Below, piece by piece: positions 1-11,400 of a stretch of DNA of 64,000 nucleotides. The notes beneath the pieces were generated by a model, which worked only from the letters and a program-made list of their open reading frames with translations, was not told the origin of the DNA and searched no databases. This stretch comes from Eustoma russellianum (lineage: Eukaryota > Streptophyta > Magnoliopsida > Gentianales > Gentianaceae): positions 23,210,980 to 23,274,979 of the forward strand of contig AP025067.1 of NCBI GenBank assembly GCA_036186865.1, written 5' to 3'. Positions within the stretch are counted from its first letter, which is position 1; each line of letters starts with the position of its first letter. A program made the translations under genes and the position numbers.

Positions 1-1640
1 ATGTATTTGGAAGCCCTCAATTAGATTGGTCAACATCCTATCTCGGATATCACTAAGCGTCACATCCTCCTTTTGCGCCTCTTTGATTCGCTCAACCAGA
101 GGATGTGTAATGACTAAGGCCGCCAGAACGTTAGCAGTGGAATCAACAATGTCGAGATCAAACTCTGCCATCTCTCTCTAGTGGTGTCTGTCTGGCATGA
201 TTAGACTTTCTACTCAAGGCATCAGCAACTCGGTTTGCCTTCCCGGATGATAACTAATTGTTAGGTCGTAGTCCTTCAGTAGCTCAAGCCATCTCCTCTG
301 GCGCATATTCAATTCTTTCTGTGTGAACAAATATTTCAAGCTCTTATGATCGGTAAAGACCTCGCACTTCACACCATATAAGTAATGACGCCAAATCTTT
401 AGCGCAAACACCACCGCTGCTAACTCCAGATCATGGGTCGGGTAATTTTGCTCATATTGCTTCAACTGTCTCGATGCGTATGCGATAACCCTACCTCCTT
501 GCATTAACACGCATCCTGCGACGAGAGTGTTAGGCTAAAGTTAATATGTACATGAGGGTAATTTAAAATTTTATATACATATACCTAGCCCATTCTTCGA
601 GGCGTCGCTGTAGATGACAAATCCTTCAGTGCCGGAGGGTTGCGCCAACACTGGTGCAGTCGTCAATTTCTGCTTCAACTCTGCAAAGCTTTTCTCACAC
701 TCGGAGGTCCATACAAACTTAGTCTTTTTCTGAGTCAGTCGACTCAGTGGTGCTGCAATTCTCGAAAATCCCTCCACAAACTTGCGATAATAACCGGCAA
801 GGCCAAGAAAGCTGCATACCTCAGTGACGTTAGTAGGTCAGGGCCATTCTGTGATCGCCTCTATCTTCTTTGGGTCAACCGAAATACCTTCTTCAGAAAT
901 CACGCGGCCCAAGAAGGTCACACTCTTCAACCAGAATTCGCACTTACTAAACTTAGCGTACAACTTCTTCTTTCTAAGAGTCTTCAAAACCTCTCGCAAG
1001 TGTTCAACATGCGTCTCCTCATCAGGTAAATACACAAAGATGTCGTCTATGAACACTACCACACAATGGTCCAACTGCTCTCTGAACTCAGAGTTCATCA
1101 AATCCATAAAAACCGCAGGTGCATTCATCAGTCCAAAGGGGCATTACCAGAAGCTCGTAGTGCCCGTATCGAGTGTAGAACGCCGTCTTTGCTATATCCT
1201 TCGCCTTAGTCCTCAACTGATAGTAGCCTGATCGGAGGTCAATCTTCGAGAACACTCTGGCACCCTTCAACTGATCAAATAGATTGTCCACCCTTTGTAG
1301 TAGATATTTATTCTGTATCGTGATCTTATTAAGCTCACGATAGTCGATGCATAGCCTCAGACTACCGTCCTTCTTCTTCACAAATAATACCGGTGCCCCA
1401 GGGCGAAATACTAGGTCTGATGAACTTCCGGTCCAGCAACTCCTGTAACTGTTCCTTGAGCTCTTTTAACTCTGCTAGTGCCATCCTGTATGGTGCCTTC
1501 GAGATTGGTTCGCCTTCGAGTATAAGATCAATCTCGAACTCTGCTTCCTTGCTCGGTGGTGAACCTGGTAGCTCATCAGGAAAGCCATCCTTAAATTCTC
1601 ATACCACTGGAATGTCCTCCCCTTTGTTTTCTGCTACTTC
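1..1640 (-). pseudogene. G1 pol: reverse transcriptase, RNase H, start of integrase
   Basis: Polymerase region that would copy element RNA into DNA. The conserved entry to RT (FPDELPG, then SPWG) is seen at about 1600-1400. RT motifs follow: KKKDGSLRLCIDYRELNK at 1381-1330, KIDLRSGYYQL near 1235, and the catalytic FIDD (a common variant of YXDD) near 1045. RNase H begins at IYSDASKNGLG (about 590-620) and continues after a 69-base intron-like interruption as CVLM at 515, through to the NYP/DLEL and TDHKSL motifs. Bases 1-180 give the linker into integrase. Frameshifts are visible near 1395 (one G lost in SPWG) and near 1130, and there is a stop near 1610. The protease is missing upstream. Confidence 0.88.
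516..584 (-). other. Candidate spliceosomal intron in G1 RNase H
   Basis: A 69-base stretch on the minus strand starts GTATATG at 584 and ends TCGTCGCAG at 516. A CTAAC branch-point-like pentamer lies about 15 bases before the terminal AG, and the left part is very AT-rich. Removing it joins codons NGL-G to CVLM, exactly the uninterrupted RNase H sequence of related elements. Left in, the frame meets a TAA after three codons. An interruption of almost the same size occurs at the same codon position in G3 (36279-36346). Confidence 0.7.
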
Positions 1641-2676
1641 TGACCCTGTGGTGGAGGGGCTTGTGCCGGTGTAGGGCACTCTTTAGCGTAATGTGCCTGT
1701 TTGCCACAATTGCAGCAAACCTTTTTGAGCTCTCTAGCAATGATGTGTGTGAATAATCACAATGTGTATATACTGGGGGTGGCGGTCCAAATGCCTTGAG
1801 TGGTTGTGCCGCCGTCGCTGCGGGACTCTCAATCATCAATGGTCGAGATACCGATCCCTGACAGTGCTGTGGTGGTCTGTAAAGATTTCCCGTTCAGATG
1901 GCGGCGCAGAATCTTCAGCAATATCTCCGATCTCCTAGGACGGAACTCCTCTCGCGGTCTCTTAGCCCTGTCGACCGCTGCAACCCTCTCGAGATCACCC
2001 TCGACCTCAAGACACACCTCCAACAACTCTTCAAAAATGGTAGGCTTGGTGCAGATGATCAATAGCTGAATGCGAGAGCTCAACCCGGTCTTGAACTCCA
2101 GCATCTTCGCTTTCTCGTTATCCATGATGACGGGCATGTATCTCGCAAGTGCATGGAACCTCTCAAAATACTGGTCTCCCGTCATGGACTCCTGTGTCAG
2201 AAGCTAAAACTCCGTCATCCTCCTATGAATGACACTTTCAGGAATATAGTGCTTCTGGTACTCCTCCCTGAACGGGGTCCATGTCGGCGGTGGAGTCAGT
2301 CTGCGTGTCATGCCCTGCCACCATTGCTCGGCATCACCCTCTAAGAATGGTACAACCACATCAACCTTCAGGCCATCCGGAACTTGCATCAACCTCAACT
2401 GCTCAGACACATTCTTGAGCCATATCTCTGCTCCTCTGGTCGTGTGGTACCCCTGATCATAGGTATCCGGTCGTTATGCATTTCCCGATAGAAAAATCAA
2501 AGCCCCCTGGGGTGGTGGTGCTGATGGTGCAGGCGAGCCATCTGTATCTGCTGCTGGGCCAATGTAGTCAGCGTGGCCAGGGTATTTGCAAGGACCCTAG
2601 GAATAGTCCCCTGACCCTGCTGATCATGGCCATCGTGTCCTCTGTTTCCAGCTGGCGGCTCGCGTCGTGGAGGCAT
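1640..2676 (-). pseudogene. G1 gag (capsid and nucleocapsid), frameshifted
   Basis: Structural Gag protein that packages the element RNA. The start is the ATG at 2676 (MPPRREPPAG...), about 260 bases inside the primer site. A retrotransposon-gag capsid domain is read from about 2410 down to 1850, with the recognisable stretch WWQGMTRRLTPPP and then ERFHALARYMPVIM. A CCHC knuckle of the form CX2CX4HX4C (C-C-N-C ... H-Y-A-K-E-C) lies at about 1679-1722. The frame breaks near 2480 and 2190 and again before the knuckle, so no single reading frame spans it. The reading runs from the knuckle straight into the reverse transcriptase linker; no aspartic protease is present, whereas intact gypsy elements carry one here. 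Confidence 0.85.
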
Positions 2677-2935
2677 TATCCGGAATTTGAGTTCATGAGA
2701 TGAATACAGATTAATCCAAAGTAAGTTGAAGGATTGGACGCTTATAAAACGGTAATTAAACAACGAAAGCTCGCCATCGGCACACACCTCCCATAACCCG
2801 ATCATAACTTAAGTCTAAAATCATCTCTTAAGTCTACTTTTTTATTAGGGGCAAAATTGTCATTTCGCAAAAGATCATAACTTATGTCTAGTGATCTAGT
2901 TAATCCTGCGTTTCCGAGGCGGATCTGAAGCCTCG

Positions 2936-2947
2936 GCTCTGATACCA
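2936..2947 (-). promoter_or_regulatory. G1 primer binding site (tRNA-iMet type)
   Basis: On the minus strand the sequence TGGTATCAGAGC, complementary to the 3' end of plant initiator tRNA-Met, lies two bases inside the LTR end (GCGCTACA|GG|TGGTATC...). It primes minus-strand DNA synthesis and fixes the LTR boundary at 2950. Confidence 0.92.
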
Positions 2948-3386
2948 CCTGTAGCGCCCCGCTCCCGAGCCCTAACATCGGGAACAGTGCACCCGCCGTA
3001 TCTCACTAAGGAGAATACAAAGCGTCGAATCAATCTCTTACTTGTCAAAGATGACGTAGAAATTTTTTCGCGGAAACGTAAACCATAGCATATATTAAAC
3101 TTCAATAACCGTCATTACATTGCTAAATAAAACTCTGGAAATAAAATAGTAAAGTAGTGTGTGGAAATCCTCAAAATATAAATAAGAACAAAACAGCTGC
3201 AGCGTCCCCTCATATCCTAGCCGCAGCTCTCAACCAGCCCACTCTGCTATGTCCGTCCCGTCCTCAATGAAGATATGCTCGTAGTCCTCATCCGGCTCAC
3301 CTGGGAAGTAGGGGTGAGTGACAGAAATCACCCAGTAGATGCCCGCCTCAAACAAATACAAAACGTACATACCGAAATGATATAGC

Positions 3387-3475
3387 CACATAGCACATAA
3401 ACATGATATAACACATAGCACATAACATGATAAACACATAGCACATAAACATGATATAACACATAGCACATAAAT
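3387..3475. repeat. Minisatellite, about 25-bp unit, four copies
   Basis: CACATAGCACATAA... recurs at 3387, 3412, 3435 and 3460, inside the G1 LTR. Unit lengths are 25, 23 and 25 bases. Confidence 0.85.
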
Positions 3476-3639
3476 ATAAGATAACTTGCATAAGATAAGT
3501 AAATGCGGTAAGTAAAGCACTCCACAAAAATGCGCAAGTACGTGATCATGCTCAATTAACGTGTCACACGCAACAAGAATCATGTCATGCAATATGCCCT
3601 AGACCTATATGCAATGCATGATCCCGGGATTGACTGGAT

Positions 3640-3830
3640 GCCTGTAGCCCGTGCACTACAATCCACCCTTGCGGATGCCCGTGGCCCGTACACCACGATC
3701 CACCCCAACCGATGCCCGTGGCCCGTGCACCACGATCCACCATAACCAAGTATCCATGGCCCGTACACCATGATCCATCATAATCACATACTCATGGCCC
3801 GTACACCATGGTCCACTCCACTCGAGCGTC
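3640..3830. repeat. GGCCCGTACACCA minisatellite in G1 LTR
   Basis: Four to five degenerate copies of a unit of about 40 bases built on (T/C)GGCCCGT(A/G)CACCA(C/T)GATCCA. A second related pair with a 51-base period (GGGGCCCGTACGCCCATCC) lies at 3895-3997. G3 LTRs carry an analogous GGGGCCGTGGACC array. Confidence 0.8.
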
Positions 3831-6365
3831 TGAGACCCGTACATCTCAGCCCACTCCCAATGCAATGCACGTGCCATGAATGCAACAACAAAATCGCCTG
3901 GGGCCCGTACGCCCATCCTCACCAACTCCGGCACTCAACACTAATCGTCTGGGGCCCGTACGCCCATCCTCACCATCTCCGGCACTCAATATTTGGCTTC
4001 ATAAAATTTACGAATATTGGAAAGTAGTTATTTAGCATTCTTTTATTTTTACTTAGCTTGTATTAATTTTCTAGAATTTTCTACTAATTTTCCTTATTTA
4101 ATTCCATTTATTACTAATTATTTTTAATTACTTACATTTCTCAAAATTCAGAAATTAAGTGGGAATAATTTAATTTTAACCTTTTATATTTTCTGGAATT
4201 TATTTAGAATTTTCTGATAATTAAATATATTTTTGGAATTTTAAACTAATTTTAATTAATTATTTATTATTTATTCATTTCAGAAATTAATTTCCAGATT
4301 TTTTTTTACTTTTCGGCTTGGGCCGGCCTGCTACCTGGTCCGGTCCGCTGGCCATCCGGTCCGGTCCGGCAGCCTGGCCGGTCCAACAGTATTTTCTTTT
4401 TTTTTATTTTTTTTTTCTTTCCTTCTAACCTCCATAAAATCTTCGTTTTAACTCCGATTGACCTCAAACCAGTTGCGTTGGACTCGTTATAAGCGACGCA
4501 ACTTTTAAGGTGGACACGTCATCACGTGTTCGGACGCGCCGTCAGGGGCCGCGCGTGGGCCCCACGCGCCACCCCCTGAAACGCGTCTGTCAGACCCGTT
4601 TTTTTCGATTTTCAACCAATCCCTACCTATTCCGGGCTAGATGAAGTTATTCTAAGGCCAAAACGAAATTTTTAAACATACCTAACTATGAAAAACCCTA
4701 ATCTTTTGAGTTGATTTACAAGTGTTTCCCCAATCCAATCATACCATCAAATTCATATTCATACGAGTACATAGCAGCAATTAAACAGTTACCTCATGCT
4801 TTTCCAAATATAAACGAATACAAATCAATATTTTAAACAATTAAAATAATAAAAACAAAGAATCACATAAAATATCATCTAAGCATGCAAGGATCGTATC
4901 CATTTGAGGGGGGAAGAGGCACCTACCTTTTTGGCGGATATAATTCCTATGTGCGTTCCTCTTTTTCTTCCTAACCTCGGCTGCCTGCGCAAGGCTTAGA
5001 GTTGATTTTTTTTAGAAATTAAAGGACGGCCAACGGGTTGGGGTGAGGAATTTTGATCCATCCTTTTTTGTTTGCTTTTGTGGGGAGGGTGGCGGCAGGG
5101 GCTTGGGAGGGTTTTTGGGTTTCTTTTCTCTTTTTTTTGTATTGTGTGTATATATATATTGAGGGGAAGCTAAGTAGATTTTAGGTTTTCCTTTTAGATT
5201 TTGGTTTATGTTTCCTAATGTAACTCTAAGTACCATCTAATTTGCACTTATCTCTTATTTTTATTTTATTATATTATTTTTTTATTTAGTATATTATTAT
5301 TATTGTTATTATTTTTCGCTGGCCGTAACAATACTATATTTAAGTGGGTTGAAACAGTTTTGCAAAATTCTTTTGGGAAGTAGGTCAACTACAATCAAAG
5401 TCTCAACCTTTGCAAGTCTGAAAATCAGACTGCACTAGTCTCAGAGCTTTTGATGTTAGATCAACTTATACATATCCAAAAGGGTTGAAGCTTGTGCCAA
5501 ATTGATCCTAGAACGTGTGACTATGTTTCTGGAAATTTTCGTGATTTTTGAAATTCGTTTACTATTTTTACGAACGCAAACAAAAAGAGTAAACTGTGCA
5601 GTAACAGAAAATAAATGCTGAAAGTAAATGGCACCGAGGAATTTTATACTGGTTCGGTTATAAACAACCTACTCCAGTCTTCAAGGAACACCTTCCTTGG
5701 TTCACACTAGTCACACACACGCAATACATCTTACCACAGGGTTGATAGAGTTACACACTAACTCCAACCCTTTATAAACCTTGTACGATGAATACAACTC
5801 GCACGAAACACCACCACCTCACAGAATGAAGATTGATCACACCTTGATCAATCTTTTACAAAGATATGGAATATGTGGTGGTCTATAACAAGCCTATTCA
5901 AGATTGAAAATATGAATACAATAAGCTTTCAAGAAGAAGAAAGAAAGATAGAGTAGAAGAAGAGAGGCCTAGCGTTTTTGATCACTTGAGTTTGCAATGC
6001 TTGTGCTTGTCTTGTTTTTGCTCCTCTTCTTTCCTTTTATGCTCATATGGCCGTCCCCCTAGGTATCCTCCCCCTCTTGAAAATTATCTTCTAAGTCCTT
6101 GGGAGAATGTAAGACAGCATTGTGACATGGTCTTGCTTACTTGTCACCTTCTCATTGGATGATCATTTAAGCTTTGCTTACTTGGCACTTCATGATTGGT
6201 TGGATGTGGTCACCATTGATGACTTGGAAAAATCTGAATATAATCGCTCAAAACATGTGCCATTATCAATCATAAAATTATTTCCATATACACAAGATTG
6301 TCACATAAATTGCAAGACAAAATTTCTTCCTTAATAAGCAAAAAATCGGCCAAGATGAATATTAC

Positions 6366-6718
6366 CATGCTGAATTTTCAGCATGTGATACATGGAGTTA
6401 AAGTTCAAAATAATTCAATTTTTCTTTGATTTTTCTAATTAAAATGAATCATCAATTGATAGCGATTATCTTGATCAATTTGGAAATGAAATTTGGTCTC
6501 CCACATGGCCATGAATTCGGCCATCATTCATCCTACACATGCTGAAAAATTTCAGCATGTGTGATATATAAAATATCACTCTTTATGGCTTTGAAAAATA
6601 TTCAAATTGCTTCCATTTCTTCTTCCAATCAATCACATAATTCAAGACACAAAATATACCTCATTTACTTGATAAAATTCGGCCATCCTTAGTTCAACAT
6701 GCTGAAATTTTCAGCATG
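6366..6718. promoter_or_regulatory. Three CATGCTGAA...TTCAGCATG palindromes in S1 LTR
   Basis: Inverted repeats lie at 6366-6385, 6538-6559 and 6698-6718, each with 9-base or longer arms and a centre of 2-4 A/T bases. They recur at 14687, 14859 and 15019 in the other S1 LTR (the last with one arm mutated) and once in each S2 LTR (25247-25266; 42971-42990 with one mismatch). They lie in the promoter-side half of the LTR. A protein-binding or RNA-hairpin role is inferred only. Confidence 0.5.
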
Positions 6719-7460
6719 TGTTTCAAATGAGACAAAGTTTGAAATCTTACCATTTGTAGCTTCTCTCTTTATTCACCAACATTGTATGATTGATTCTTGA
6801 CCAATCAATATGCCAACAAGGCTCCAAATAAGCTCCATCTCAGCTGTGATATGCGTGTATAATGTATATACATGTGCTGAAAATTATTTTTGCTAACTTT
6901 GTAAAATAGTGCACATTTAATAATACACACATGTGATATTTCAATCAGCACTTAATTTAATTTTCTAGAACACTTTAAGATGTATAACATATGTAAAAAG
7001 TGTCTAGATACGTGTCATATGATGTGCCACAAATATTCCATGTGTTGTGTATGTAGAAAACCGAATTTTCGATATTTATCGATTACCCGATTTTTCTCTA
7101 ATTAAATTCCAACTTCTTGCACATGTTATATGTATTATGTTACACATAATATATAATATATATTTTAAATCTCAGCACTTGGCTGGTCTAAAGTGGCGCC
7201 ATTAACATGTGACAAAATTAAAATTAGAATCTTCACATTTTGGCCTTAATGTGGGGTGATTTGTGTGTGCCAATATGGAAAGAATTTTGGCTGAAAACAT
7301 TCCATATGCACGAAATTTATGATGATTTTTGAGTTGTAGGGGCTGGCCATCTATTTATGGAAAGTACGTGACAAGTTGGCGAAGTTTCAGTATTTGCCCG
7401 ATACGACAACTTTCGGTTTAGAACCTTTTAACGTATCGTATTTAATTTGTCATCACCATG

Positions 7461-7482
7461 TCTTATATCATATGATATAAGA
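7461..7482. promoter_or_regulatory. 22-bp perfect palindrome kept in all Sirevirus-like LTRs
   Basis: TCTTATATCAT followed by its exact reverse complement. The same palindrome is at 15785-15806 in the other S1 LTR, and its 20-base core is at 24482-24501 and 42217-42236 in the two S2 LTRs, although the flanking LTR sequence of the two families has diverged. A conserved ACGTACGT run lies about 50 bases away on the promoter side in each case. Confidence 0.5.
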
Positions 7483-8016
7483 CCTGAATATTATCATAAA
7501 TATGAGTTAAGTATATTGGTGTGACGTTAACGTACGTACGTAAAATATATAACGTGTCGGTAGTACGTTAGAATACATGTGTATGTGCTTTTAAAAAATA
7601 TCTGAAAATATATGTATATATATGTGTGTATGGCGCGTATATATTAATGAGGGGAGGAGGAGAAGACTTTCCTTCCTTAGCCTTGTTGCCTTTGTGCCTT
7701 ATCCAAATGTGGCTTCCTTTAATGAACTACTTAGTTTTATTAACTAAGTACTTCACTTAATGAACTAGTTTAGTTCATTAATGGTGGCACCTGAAAATAG
7801 TGTAAACACAGCAAATGTTTGCCATATGATGTAAGCTTTAACGCTTTATGGCTCGTTAGTACGGCAACATTATATATGAGCTAAATAAGGTAAGTGATGA
7901 GCAATGTATCATGCATACATGTCTATCATGCACACGTTTTGTGTATATCATGCATGTTTTACGTCTTTCATTTAAATCACATATTTTGAAATCATTCAAA
8001 CCCCTTTTTCTCTACA

Positions 8017-8205
8017 ATCTCCCCCTTTTGATGATTTTCAAAATAACTTATGCACATGATTTAAATACTATCGCTCCCCCTTCAAATATGCATAAATTTG
8101 AAATTTGAATTTCAAATTTCAAATCCGGCTCCCCCTTGATTTGTGCAATCAGTATCAATTAGTGTATCTCTCCCCCTTAAATCATGCTTTCTCTCTCCCC
8201 CTTTA
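8017..8205 (-). promoter_or_regulatory. S1 multiple polypurine tracts
   Basis: Five AAGGGGGAG-type tracts on the minus strand (CCCCC at 8021, 8076, 8131, 8172 and 8197) between the pol stop and the 3' LTR. The one at 8021 touches the LTR and should prime plus-strand synthesis. Repeated tracts of this kind are a known Sirevirus trait. Confidence 0.85.
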
Positions 8206-8250
8206 TTTTGGAAAGTAAATCAAAAGATTCCTGTAAATAAGGAAAGAAAA

Positions 8251-9595
8251 TCAAATCATATCAACCGAAATCATGCCTAATTTAGAACGAAGAGATTCAT
8301 ACGTGGCTTGATTTAAGGCTTTTGTAAAGATATCCGCTACCTGTGCTTCTGTGCGTACGTGATGTATGACGATATCACCATTATTTACGTGATCACGAAG
8401 AAAGTGATACCGTACTTCTATATGCTTAGCCTTAGAGTGTAACACGGGGTTCTTAGACAAATTAATGGCACTCATACTATCACAATATATTGGAATTCTA
8501 TTTACGGTAATTCCAAAGTCCGAGAGTTGTTGTTTTATCCACAACAACTGTGTGCAACAAAGGCTAAGTGCCATATACTCAGCCTCAGTAGTGGACAAAA
8601 CAACGCTTGCTTGCTTTTTGGAAAACCATGAAATGAGTGAGTTTCCTAAAAATTTGCAAGTCCCACTCGTGCTCTTTCTATCTATTTTGCAGCCACCATA
8701 ATCTGCATCAGTATAAGCATGTAAGTTAAACGTGGAATCCTTATCGTACCAAATTCCTAAGGTGTGCGTGTGCTTAATATAACGGAATATTCTTTTTACC
8801 GCATTGTAGTGAGACACCTTAGGTTGACTCTGAAATCGTGCGCACATGCATACACTGAACATGATGTCAGTCCTACTAGCAGTTAAATATAGCAAAGAAC
8901 CTATCATAGATCGACATAAGCTATTATCAACGTCTTTACCATGTTCATCTTTGTCCAATTTAGTAGTGACACTCATAGGGGTGGGGGAAGGTTTCAAATT
9001 TTCAAAGTTAAACTTTTTAATCATGTCATTGACATATTTTGCTTGACTTATGTGAATCCCTTTACTCGTTTGCTTAATCTGCAAGCCAAGAAAATAGTTA
9101 AGTTCACCAACCATAGACATTTCAAATTCAGATTTCATGCAATTTTCAAAATCTTCAACAAGTCTATGTGATGTAGAACCGAAAATGATGTCATCAACAT
9201 AGATTTGGATAATAAGTAAATCCGATTTATGTTGTTTCAAAAATAGTGTACTATCTATAGTACCTCGTTTAAAATCATTTTCTAAAAGGAAAGTAGCAAA
9301 ACGATCATACCATGCTCTTGGTGCTTGCTTTAGTCCGTATAGTGCCTTCTTTAGTTTGTACACGTGATCGGGATGTTTCAAATCTTCAAAACCGGGTGGT
9401 TGCTTCACGTATACTTCTTCTTGTATTAATCCATTTCGGAATGCACTTTTTACGTCCGTTTGATATAATTTGAAATCTTTCATGCAAGCAATAGCAAGTA
9501 ATAGTCGTATAGCTTCTAAACGTGCTACGGGTGCAAATGTTTCATCGTAGTCAATTCCTTCTTCTTGATTATAGCCTTGTGCTACCAGTCTCGCT
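8251..9595 (-). pseudogene. S1 reverse transcriptase and RNase H
   Basis: Copia-type RT and RNase H, the C-terminal part of the polyprotein. An uninterrupted 410-codon frame runs from the Met at 9483 to the stop at 8251. It shows LYGLKQAPRAWYDRF, the catalytic IYVDDIIFGS, the thumb motif YFLGLQI, and RNase H with DADYGGCKIDRKSTSG, STTEAEYMAL and a C-terminal HHVRTEAQVADIFTKAL. The preceding RT residues (CLVAQGYNQEEG type) are encoded to about 9595, where a frameshift separates this frame from the integrase frame. This is the best-preserved coding segment in the window, so S1 may have been active not long ago. Confidence 0.92.
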
Positions 9596-11345
9596 TTATT
9601 ACCTTTCCTTCTTCATTCATTTTATTCCTAAACACCCACTTTGTGCCTATTATAGTCTTATCTTGTGGTCGTGACACTAAATCCCATACATCGTTTCTAA
9701 CAAATTGATTAAGTTCATCATGCATGGCATCAATCCAAGAAGAATCACTCAAAGCATCATGCACATTTTTGGGCTCAATTTCAGAAATCATAGCATGAAA
9801 TTCATTTATTTCGTCCGAAGTAATTCTTCTACGTGGTCGCACACCGTGAGTGAGGTCGCCTATGATGAGATCATGTGGGTGATCTCTATGCCATCTTGGT
9901 TGATTATTTTCTATGTTATCATGCATTTCTATGTGATCATGCATTTCTAGTGTGTCATTCATATCATGCATATCAAATGTACCATCATCTTCATTCAACA
10001 CGGGTTTCAATTCAAAGTCATCGTCATATTCTTTATCTTTATCAATCTCACCAAATTCATTGAATTTCACATGAATAGATTCCATGATTTGTCTAGTGAG
10101 AGGATCATAACACCTATGTGCCTTTGAATTTATAGAATATCCAACAAAAATGCACTTAATTGATTTGGATTCAAATTTGTCTAAATTATCTTTTGTATTT
10201 AGAACAAAACATTTGCATCCAAACACACAAAAATAGTCAATCTTAGGCATGCGATCATTCAAAATCTCATAAGGCTTCTTGTTAATTTTCTTTCTTATAG
10301 ATAGGCGATTTACAATATAGCATGCACAATTTACGACTTCTGCCCACAGAAATCTAGGCAATTTATTTTCACATAACATAGTCCTAGCTATATCTTGTAA
10401 AGTTTGATTCTTTCTTTCTACTACTCCATTTAATTGTGGAGTTCTAGGTGGCGAAAACTCATGCTTGATTCCTTTTTCTTCGCAAAATGAAATCATCTCT
10501 TTGTTTTTAAACTCACCGTCTCTATCGCTTCTTATCTTTTTCACATTGACACCGTATTGATTTTCAAGTTGTTTGACTAATTTTGCAATCTCAATGGCAC
10601 TATCATCCTTATGTGCAAGAAATAAAGTCCAAGTATAATGAGAAAAATCATCAACAATCACGCATGCATAGTGGCGCCCACCAAGGCTTGTAGTGCGACT
10701 AGGACCAAACAAATCAATATGTAATAGTTCTAAGACTCTAGTCGTGCTTATTTCATTTTTAGGCTTGAGTGACTCACGTGTTTGTTTGCCTTTTATGCAA
10801 GATTCACACAACTGAAAGTTGTCTAAATCAAGCGTAGGCAATCCTCGTACTAGGTTCTTTTGTTGAAGTTTTTCTAGTGTGGAGATACCAATGTGTCCTA
10901 AACATCTATGACATAAATTTACATTGGGTTCATTTGACATAAAGCACTTAACTTTAGCGTCTACCACATCATCCATAGAAAGCGTAAAAATATTACCTTC
11001 TCGCTTTCCTTTTAAAACGGTTTGTCCATTTTTATTTATTATATTGCAATAAGGGTGAGTAAAACACACATTAAAACCATTGTCAACAAATTGAGAAATG
11101 CTAAGAAGATTGTAGGATAAGTTGCTTACCAAAAAGACGTTGGAGATTTGGAGAGTACTTGGATTTCCAATCGTACCTTTTCCGATGATCTTGCCTTCGT
11201 TGTTGTCTCCAAAGGTCACGGATCCGCCTTTTGTGACCTTCTTTAATTTGGTGAACAAGCTCGGGTCACCCGTCATGTGCCTCGAGCATCCACTGTCAAG
11301 GAACCACTTTATAGTTGTTTCTTTTGATGTGTGGGTTCCCTGCAA
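9582..11345 (-). pseudogene. S1 protease, integrase and RT amino terminus
   Basis: A 587-codon open frame. It opens with the aspartic protease (WFLDSGCSRHMTGD, with the DSG active site near 11300). The integrase follows: the GAG-pre zinc finger (HRCLGHIG ... CESCIKGKQ, near 10920-10790) and the catalytic core with HIDLFGPS, VDDFSHYTW, and the DDE residues in RSDRDGEF and PPRTPQLNGVVERKN (about 10720-10400). The linker reaches the start of RT (GTKWVFRNKMNEEG). In the PPRTPQLNG motif, related elements often have PQQNG. Only the frame break at about 9590 separates it from the RT frame. Confidence 0.92.
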
Positions 11346-11400
11346 TGTGTAAGAATGACTTAGGTACCCTTTTAACTTTGGGTCCTTTCGAGTTAGTTAA

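Larger units (their letters stand above)
1..5330 (-). mobile_element. Ty3/gypsy element G1, partial (5' LTR to start of integrase)
   Basis: Minus-strand LTR retrotransposon cut by the left window edge. In element order it shows a 5' LTR (2950-5330), a tRNA-iMet-type primer site, gag with a CCHC knuckle, reverse transcriptase, RNase H and the beginning of the integrase region at 1-180. Its gag and primer site resemble those of G3, which has a chromodomain-like tail, so G1 is probably a chromovirus of the Tekay type (inference). The LTR edge at 5330 (GCCGTAACA) abuts S1 LTR sequence at once. The matching S1 segment is intact in the right S1 LTR near 13650, so G1 inserted into the S1 3' LTR. The expected 5-bp duplication on this side would be ATACT (5331-5335); its partner lies off the window. 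The element is dead: several frameshifts and stops, and no protease domain. Confidence 0.9.
2950..5330 (-). repeat. G1 5' LTR (2381 bp)
   Basis: Read on the minus strand the LTR runs from TGTTACGGCC (5330) to GGGGCGCTACA (2950), with canonical TG...CA ends. It carries internal minisatellites (3387-3475, 3640-3830, 3895-3997) and a GC-rich CCGGTCCGG cluster at 4315-4390. The stretch 3225-3330 resembles the exon-like R/U5 segment found at the equivalent place in G3 (GTGAGCC ... GAGTGGGCT), which supports kinship of the two families. Open frames inside it are not genes. The second LTR is outside the window. Confidence 0.88.
5331..8016 (-). repeat. S1 3' LTR, outer part lost to G1 insertion
   Basis: Aligns with 13655-16342 along its length. 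It ends (minus-strand start) with TGTAGAGAAAAAGGGG at 8016, next to the polypurine tract. It keeps three copies of a CATGCTGAA...TTCAGCATG inverted repeat (6366, 6538, 6698), a 22-base perfect palindrome at 7461-7482 and an ACGTACGTACGT run near 7530. The 372 bases that begin the right copy (13283-13654) are missing here because G1 sits at that point. Confidence 0.9.

Noticed and set aside
1393..1674. 93-codon plus-strand frame
   Set aside because: Antisense shadow of the G1 gag-RT linker; no domain.
3387..3475. Regular short repeats resembling a CRISPR array
   Set aside because: Contiguous minisatellite without unique spacers, in an LTR of a plant genome.
3230..3592. 120-codon minus-strand frame
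   Set aside because: Lies in the G1 LTR and runs through a minisatellite (repeated CYVLCVISCLCAM-like units).
5012..5236. 74-codon frame with Pro/Lys-rich tail
   Set aside because: Within the G1 LTR; low-complexity translation of T-rich DNA.
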